Origin: Chloroflexota bacterium
GTDB lineage: Bacteria; Chloroflexota; Dehalococcoidia; Lucifugimonadales; UBA3495
DNA: 9,852 nucleotides
Direction of reading: 5' to 3'
Assembly (NCBI GenBank): GCA_022561675.1
Contig: JADFQT010000072.1
Coordinates: 1-9,852, forward strand
Part shown: positions 5,885 through 9,852 of the stretch, in pieces
How positions within the stretch are numbered: position 1 is the stretch's first letter
Layout: each line of letters begins with the position of its first letter
Position numbers and translations under genes: made by a program
Notes under the pieces: generated by a model
Databases searched by the model: none
The model's input: the letters and a program-made list of their open reading frames with translations, nothing else
What the model was told of the DNA's origin: nothing

Positions 5885-6535
5885 GTGTCAGTTCGCTACG
5901 GAATAGCCTTGATTCCGGAGCCTGGTTTTACCGCGCGCGTGTACCGGGCTCGCCAGCTTATCTGCGGGCAGTACGCCTGCTGGGCGGCCGAGATGCATAT
6001 GTTGCGCCTTCCTCTGATTGAATATTTTCAGTGTCCCGAGGACGCCGTCGAGTCGTTGTCCGCTAGTCTGGAAAGGGTAGCCCGGGAGGCCCAGCGGAAA
6101 TACCAGGGGTTGCCCCTGGCCCATCATGGGGCTTCAACCTCCCCGGAATGTCCTGGAAGTATCTTTTTGGACTTCGCCGTGGCCGAGGAGAGCAGAGACC
6201 AAGCCCAACCAGCGCTAAACTCCCTTCGTGCGGATGTGCTGGAGCTGCTGGGGCCGGGGCAGGCAGTGAACGCCGGCGCTGTCCCATCCTCAAATAATTA
6301 TCACCCTCACATCAGCTTGATGCAGCACACGGAGCTGCCCCCAACGGTGTTCGAAAGCGCAGTGTCGTTCGCCGGCGCGGTGATTAAAGATCTGGAGATT
6401 CCCAAGGAAACCCGTGCTTGGCAGCTGGTGTTGCTGCGCTTTGAATCGGACGTGGCCGGCGAGGATTGGAGCTACGGAGGCTGGGCCGCCGACCTGCGCT
6501 GGAATCTGCTGGCCAGCTACCCGATTCAAAGCTGA
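5885..6535 (+). CDS. 2H phosphoesterase / 2'-5' RNA ligase-like protein
   Basis: A 216-residue protein resembling the LigT-like 2H phosphoesterase superfamily, whose members act on 2',3'-cyclic or 2'-5' phosphodiesters using two His-x-Ser/Thr motifs. The N-terminus RYGIALIPEP and the second motif YHPHISLMQ (139-147; His142 and Ser144 form the HxS) fit well. The first motif appears as MHMLRLPL (37-44), with Leu40 where Ser or Thr is expected, so that half-site is degenerate or the family call is slightly off. The start is GTG 5885, the only start codon after the in-frame TAA at 5867-5869, and it has no convincing Shine-Dalgarno. A 34-bp gap to the next gene suggests co-transcription. Substrate unknown; RNA repair, cyclic-phosphate hydrolysis or loss of catalysis are all possible. 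Confidence 0.7.
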   Translation: MSVRYGIALIPEPGFTARVYRARQLICGQYACWAAEMHMLRLPLIEYFQCPEDAVESLSASLERVAREAQRKYQGLPLAHHGASTSPECPGSIFLDFAVAEESRDQAQPALNSLRADVLELLGPGQAVNAGAVPSSNNYHPHISLMQHTELPPTVFESAVSFAGAVIKDLEIPKETRAWQLVLLRFESDVAGEDWSYGGWAADLRWNLLASYPIQS

Positions 6536-6569
6536 TTAGTACCTAATTAAAAGCGGGCAGGAGAAATCG

Positions 6570-7424
6570 ATGAAAACTACCACTCAACTACGTCAAATGC
6601 TCGATTCCGGACCCATGGTGGTCGCTCCCTTCATCCTGAATGCGCTGCACGCCAAGATAGCCGAATCGGTGGGGTTTGACGCCGTATACATGACCGGCGC
6701 CGGCACGGCCGCTGAGCGCGGCTTCCCGGATGTCGGCCTGCTGACCATGACCGAAATGGTCGCCAACGCTAAGTACATCGCCGGCGCGGTGGATATCCCG
6801 GTGATCTGCGATGCGGACACCGGCTACGGCAACATGATCAACGTCCAGCGAACCGTCCGGGAGTACGAGGCCGCCGGTGTCGCCGGCATCCATATCGAGG
6901 ACCAGCTCTTTCCCAAAAAATGCGGCTTTTTTGAAGGCAAGCAGGTAATTCCCATGGAGGAGCACGTGCAGAAGATTCGGGCCGCGCTGGACGCCCGGCG
7001 GGACCCGGATTTTGTCATTATCGCCCGTTGCGACGCCTACGCCGTCACCGGCTGGGAGGATACTGTCACCAGATGCCGCGCCTATAGGGATGCGGGGGCG
7101 GATATGGTGTTCGTGGACGGAATTAAGACGCCGGAAGACCTGGCCAATTATGCCACCGATTTGAAAGAGCTGCCCCGGATGTACAACGGAGACCTGGCGC
7201 CCACTCAGGAGGTAGATGCCCTGGGGTATCGGCTTATGATCTGCGGCAGCACCATTTGGCTGGTTTACAAGCAGATCCGCGATTCTTTCGCTGAACTCAA
7301 GGAGACCGGCCAGGTCAATCCGGAACGTTACGGCACCCGCTGGGACGTGGCCGGATTACTCGGCCTGGATCAGATATACGAGTTGGAGCGCAAGTACGGC
7401 TCGTCCAACATTCCAGTGGCCTAA
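6570..7424 (+). CDS. Isocitrate lyase / PEP mutase superfamily enzyme
   Basis: A 284-residue TIM-barrel enzyme of the group containing methylisocitrate lyase (PrpB), 2,3-dimethylmalate lyase, oxaloacetate hydrolase and carboxyphosphonoenolpyruvate phosphonomutase. Visible features are the metal/substrate loop DADTGYGN (81-88), IHIEDQLFPKKCG (107-119) with the catalytic-loop Cys118, and IIARCDA (150-156). The KKCG loop argues for a C-C bond lyase acting on a 2-hydroxy- or 2-methyl-substituted dicarboxylate rather than a true PEP mutase, which lacks this Cys. Two departures stand out: Phe120 where lyases have His (K-K/R-C-G-H), and Cys154 where IIARTDA is usual. Length fits the family. ATG 6570 is preceded by GGCAGGAG at a good distance. 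No prpC/prpD-type partner is adjacent, so a methylcitrate-cycle role is not supported. Confidence 0.9.
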   Translation: MKTTTQLRQMLDSGPMVVAPFILNALHAKIAESVGFDAVYMTGAGTAAERGFPDVGLLTMTEMVANAKYIAGAVDIPVICDADTGYGNMINVQRTVREYEAAGVAGIHIEDQLFPKKCGFFEGKQVIPMEEHVQKIRAALDARRDPDFVIIARCDAYAVTGWEDTVTRCRAYRDAGADMVFVDGIKTPEDLANYATDLKELPRMYNGDLAPTQEVDALGYRLMICGSTIWLVYKQIRDSFAELKETGQVNPERYGTRWDVAGLLGLDQIYELERKYGSSNIPVA

Positions 7425-7547
7425 ATCAAAGCTGCAGAGAGACCCACATAGTTATATACCCAAACTCTGCGGGTTTCATCTTGGGATTAGCTCAGAAAAA
7501 GGGATTTCCCCCTCCGGGTAGCCGGCGCAAAATACAGGAGGTTGGTT

Positions 7548-7874
7548 ATGGCCCACTACTTAATCCAGGCGTCTTACTCCAAGGAGGGAATCGGCGATTT
7601 GCTTGCCAATCCGCAGGACCGGGCGGCGGCGGTCAGACCCGTCGTCGAGGGCTTGGGCGGCAAGCTGGAAAGCTTTTACTTCGCCTTCGGCGAATATGAT
7701 GCGATAGTGGTTGTGGAGCTGCCGGATAACGTGAGCGCCGCGGCGCTGGCCATGGCTGTCGGTAGCACCGCTGGAATATCCAGCTACCAAACCACGCCGC
7801 TTTTGACCATGGACGAGGCGATGCAAGCCATGCGCAAGGCCAGCGGCACGGGATACCGCTCTCCGGCAGGCTAG
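7548..7874 (+). CDS. GYD-domain protein
   Basis: A 108-residue protein covering a single GYD domain, a small ferredoxin-like fold of unknown function named for a Gly-Tyr-Asp signature. Here the signature reads FGEYDAIVVVELPD (47-60). The N-terminus MAHYLIQASYSKEGIGDLLANP is characteristic, and TTPLLTMDEAMQAMRKA (82-98) matches the usual C-terminal helix. ATG 7548 is chosen over an in-frame TTG at 7542 because AGGAGG (7536-7541) sits 6 nt before it and would overlap the TTG. It follows the lyase-family gene after 123 bp with no strong terminator between, and converges with the LLM gene 61 bp away. Ligand and partner unknown. Confidence 0.85.
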   Translation: MAHYLIQASYSKEGIGDLLANPQDRAAAVRPVVEGLGGKLESFYFAFGEYDAIVVVELPDNVSAAALAMAVGSTAGISSYQTTPLLTMDEAMQAMRKASGTGYRSPAG

Positions 7875-7935
7875 CCGGGCCGGGCAACCCACAAATTCCC
7901 GGTTCGTCTTGGAGTAGGGAAGGGATTCCCAGCGC

Positions 7936-8889
7936 TCAGTCCTGCGGTATCAGGGGCATCACCTGGCGGGAGAAGCGCTCCATCGCCTCCCTCTGGCCGG
8001 TCTCGCTGTCCGAGGGGAAGCTAAAGATGAAGTTCCGCACGCCCAGGTCCTGATACTGCCGCAGGTCGGCGGCGATCTGCTCCGGCCGGCCGCTCATCAT
8101 GCGACGGTCCAGGCTGGGATTGTCCTGAAAAAGTACGTCGGTGCTGAAACAGACACTGACGGCATCTTCCGGACGCCCGGCCCGCACTGTCAATGTCCTC
8201 AACCGGGCAATTTTGCCCGCCAACTCCTCCGGCTCCAGGATGGCCGGAGGGCGCAATCCAATTGGCATCCAGCCATCTCCCAACTCCGCGGCCCGGCGGA
8301 TGGCGGGACCGGTGTGCCCCCCGATCCATATTGGCGGGTGGGGTTTCTGCACCGGCTTGGGCTGAAACCCAGCACCGGACAGCTGATAGTGCTCGCCGTG
8401 AAATTCGGGCTGATCTTTGGTCCAGAGCTCCTTGAACAGCCGCAAATATTCGTTGCTGACTGCTCCGCGTTGGTCGAAGTTATCCAGTCCCAAAGCCTTG
8501 AACTCCTCCTCCATCCATCCGACACCGGCGCCCAGGATCAGCCGGCCACCGGACAGAACATCCAGGGTGGCCAACATCTTGGCAGTCACGACCGGGTTGC
8601 GATAGGGCAATATCAACACGTGAGTGCCCAGTCGCAAGTTCTGGGTGCATCCTGCCAGGAAGTTAAGGGTGGCGATGGGATCATAGTAGGGCTGGTCAGG
8701 AGTGAAGGTGGCCACCCCGTCGGCGGCGTAAGGGTAAAAGGATTCCACCTGACGGGGCAGGATAACGTGGTCGCTGACCCATACCGAGTCGAAGCTCAGG
8801 TCTTCCGCCCGCTGAGCCAGCGCCCGCAAAGCCTCCGGGCTGGCCATGGGTCCCCTACTGGGCAGGGTACATCCAAAGGTGATGGGCAT
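7936..8889 (-). CDS. LLM-class flavin/F420-dependent oxidoreductase
   Basis: A 317-residue (beta/alpha)8 enzyme of the luciferase-like monooxygenase class. Hallmarks are the N-terminal strand PITFGCTLPSRG, VWVSDHVILP (36-45), the family segment NPVVTAKMLATLDVLSGGR (98-116), GAGVGWMEEEF (120-130) and KPHPPIWIGGHTGPAIRRAA (182-201). The overall pattern resembles the F420-dependent LLM subgroup common in Actinobacteria and Chloroflexota, but FMN cannot be excluded by eye. It probably oxidises or reduces a small organic substrate; which one is not evident. ATG 8889 has GGAGG 7 nt upstream; a longer frame beginning GTG 8904 would start within that Shine-Dalgarno region. It follows the RDD gene in the same direction after 100 bp. 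A TTGACA at 8993-8988, overlapping the RDD stop, has no good -10 at the right distance. Confidence 0.9.
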   Translation of the reverse strand: MPITFGCTLPSRGPMASPEALRALAQRAEDLSFDSVWVSDHVILPRQVESFYPYAADGVATFTPDQPYYDPIATLNFLAGCTQNLRLGTHVLILPYRNPVVTAKMLATLDVLSGGRLILGAGVGWMEEEFKALGLDNFDQRGAVSNEYLRLFKELWTKDQPEFHGEHYQLSGAGFQPKPVQKPHPPIWIGGHTGPAIRRAAELGDGWMPIGLRPPAILEPEELAGKIARLRTLTVRAGRPEDAVSVCFSTDVLFQDNPSLDRRMMSGRPEQIAADLRQYQDLGVRNFIFSFPSDSETGQREAMERFSRQVMPLIPQD

Positions 8890-8989
8890 GGCTGAACCTC
8901 CCACGATGCTTTTGTGAAGTTTTCGTTTAGTTTAAGCCCTCGCAGGTCCGGTGGGAATACTGTTTAATCTTCCGGCGGGATTTTTGTTG

Positions 8990-9538
8990 TCAAGTCGGTC
9001 GCCTTGACTGGACACGCACCACAAAGGTTCCTGCCAGGTGGTCGTGCCAGCCTCGCTTCCGTTTGTCCCAACCGATCCAAAAAAAGCCTAGGAGAAAGAA
9101 GATAAAGGAAAGAAACTTAGCGAAGGTTTGTCGGAATGCTCCCCGCCAGAAACCCACATCCTCCCCCTTGGCGTTCACCACTTTCATTTTGAGCAGCTTC
9201 ATTCCGGGGGTTTTGCACTTCAAGTACCTGTAAAAAATGTAAATGTCGACAGCAACGACTAAAACCTCGAGAAACGGGGTAATATTCGCAATTAGGAGCA
9301 GCAAGATGTTTGCAATGATAGCAAACAAATAGTCAATTAATGTAGCCGCCAACCGGATCCAAAATCCCATGTACTCCAGGTCCGTCAGGTCCCGGATTAT
9401 GACGCCGGCAGCTGGGGCCTCACCCGGTATAACCGATGCGCCGCAAACCGAGCAGAACCGGGCGCGGCGGTCCAGCCCGGCTCCACACGACCGACAGGAA
9501 TCGGGTTGGAAAGTCAGTGATTGTTCCGGATCAGCCAC
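8990..9538 (-). CDS. Zinc-ribbon plus RDD-domain membrane protein
   Basis: A 182-residue integral membrane protein in two parts. An N-terminal zinc ribbon has Cys15-x2-Cys18 and Cys29-x2-Cys32, each pair followed by Gly. After a linker comes an RDD domain: GFWIRLAATLIDY (58-70) with the conserved Arg62 and Asp69, hydrophobic stretches at about 70-88, 90-105 and 140-157, the TPGMKLLKMKVV loop (110-121) and the closing RKRGWHDHLAGTFVV (160-174). RDD proteins are mostly uncharacterised; a few are implicated in ion or proton transport. The start is GTG 9538, because an in-frame TAG lies two codons upstream and the next Met (57) would remove the zinc ribbon. No clear Shine-Dalgarno. The membrane-spanning part is visibly more AT-rich than its neighbours, as expected for hydrophobic codons. 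Confidence 0.9.
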   Translation of the reverse strand: MADPEQSLTFQPDSCRSCGAGLDRRARFCSVCGASVIPGEAPAAGVIIRDLTDLEYMGFWIRLAATLIDYLFAIIANILLLLIANITPFLEVLVVAVDIYIFYRYLKCKTPGMKLLKMKVVNAKGEDVGFWRGAFRQTFAKFLSFIFFLLGFFWIGWDKRKRGWHDHLAGTFVVRVQSRRPT

Positions 9539-9613
9539 GATGCGCTAACTGCCGTATGACTGGGACCGGAAGATGAGAGTCTGAGAAATCCAAATTGGCG
9601 GTATCAACAATGA

Positions 9614-9838
9614 TCACGCGGCCGGGCGCAACCCGATGACGTTACGCATTACCCAGCGGAGGTACCAGACCCACAGCCAGGGCATGGCGATGATCAGCAG
9701 GCCGACCAATATCCAGCGGAGGTGCCACTCCCACAGCAAGGTTATGGTGATGATCAAGAAGCCGACCAAGATCGCCACAAACCCGCGCCACAGAGCGTCC
9801 CATCCTTTACCGACGAATACCACCTCCTGACCTGGCAT
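9614..9838 (-). CDS. Small membrane protein with a duplicated 20-residue segment
   Basis: A 74-residue hypothetical protein. After a short N-terminus (MPGQEVVFVGKGWDALWRGF) come two near-copies of a Trp-rich hydrophobic unit: residues 23-42 (ILVGFLII...LLWEWHLRW) and 43-62 (ILVGLLII...WLWVWYLRW). Each is long enough for one membrane span ending in an Arg-Trp interface, followed by a basic tail (VMRNVIGLRPAA). The DNA shows a matching 60-bp tandem duplication that stays in frame. The ATG has only weak upstream complementarity to 16S rRNA. It lies 75 bp before the RDD gene on the same strand, so the two may be co-transcribed. I do not recognise a family. The frame is supported by the coherent hydrophobic pattern and by differences between the copies that keep LVGxLII and LRW. 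Confidence 0.65.
   Translation of the reverse strand: MPGQEVVFVGKGWDALWRGFVAILVGFLIITITLLWEWHLRWILVGLLIIAMPWLWVWYLRWVMRNVIGLRPAA
9653..9772. repeat. 60-bp in-frame tandem duplication inside the small membrane gene
   Basis: Bases 9653-9712 and 9713-9772 align without gaps, with 49 of 60 identical. Both start with CCAGCGGAGGT and contain ATGATCA followed by AGCCGACCAA or GGCCGACCAA. The period equals 20 codons, so the duplication preserves the reading frame and doubles a transmembrane unit. Confidence 0.9.
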
Positions 9839-9852
9839 CGAGATATTCCGGC

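Noticed and set aside
7459..7485. CCCAA...TTGGG imperfect hairpin after the lyase-family gene
   Set aside because: Short stem with G-T pairing and no T-run; not strong enough to call a terminator.
8314..8895. A 193-codon plus-strand open frame opposite the LLM gene
   Set aside because: Antisense to a well-supported LLM oxidoreductase; composition typical of a shadow frame.
8935..8993. TTGACA (minus strand, 8993-8988) as a promoter for the LLM gene
   Set aside because: No acceptable -10 hexamer lies 16-18 bp downstream.

Overview
The window is about 9.85 kb of moderately GC-rich bacterial DNA, densely packed with ordinary chromosomal genes. The mix suggests an uncultured member of the Chloroflexota (Dehalococcoidia or SAR202-like). 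It includes a luciferase-like flavin/F420 oxidoreductase, a DinB-like protein, a carboxymuconolactone-decarboxylase-like protein, an isocitrate-lyase/PEP-mutase-family enzyme and a GYD protein. Short palindromic repeats of the GTCATTNCGAG type also sit between genes. This assignment is inference from gene style and repeats; no rRNA or other phylogenetic marker is present.

Layout. Bases 1-62 are probably the tail of an upstream gene. Bases 63-200 carry an 18-bp tandem duplication and five perfect copies of a 15-bp unit ending two bases before the start codon of dtd (201-665, D-aminoacyl-tRNA deacylase). Bases 666-989 have no gene but hold a hairpin, a REP-like palindrome and one copy (A) of a dispersed repeat. 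A minus-strand block follows, in transcription order nadB (4798-3209), nadC (3212-2358, overlapping nadB by 4 bp), a carboxymuconolactone-decarboxylase-family protein (2169-1621) and a DinB-family protein (1520-990). A palindromic element lies between nadC and the next gene. Bases 4799-5429 are non-coding, with the inverted copy (B) of the dispersed repeat, a promoter candidate and a 13-bp x3 tandem repeat.

A plus-strand block then runs: a small cupin (5430-5825), a 2H-phosphoesterase/LigT-like protein (5885-6535), an isocitrate-lyase/PEP-mutase-family enzyme (6570-7424) and a GYD-domain protein (7548-7874). Converging on it are minus-strand genes: an LLM-class oxidoreductase (8889-7936), a zinc-ribbon plus RDD membrane protein (9538-8990) and a small membrane protein made largely of an internal 20-residue duplication (9838-9614).

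Function. NadB and NadC catalyse the first and last steps of de novo NAD precursor synthesis from aspartate; NadA, the step between, is not in the window. Dtd is translation quality control. The remaining enzymes are family-level calls whose substrates cannot be read from sequence. I found no defence system, CRISPR array, integrase, transposase or RNA gene. The most noteworthy structure is in the repeats: two inverted copies of a roughly 77-bp sequence flank exactly the four-gene minus-strand block, short tandem repeats sit in the leaders of three genes, and a membrane gene has an in-frame 60-bp duplication.
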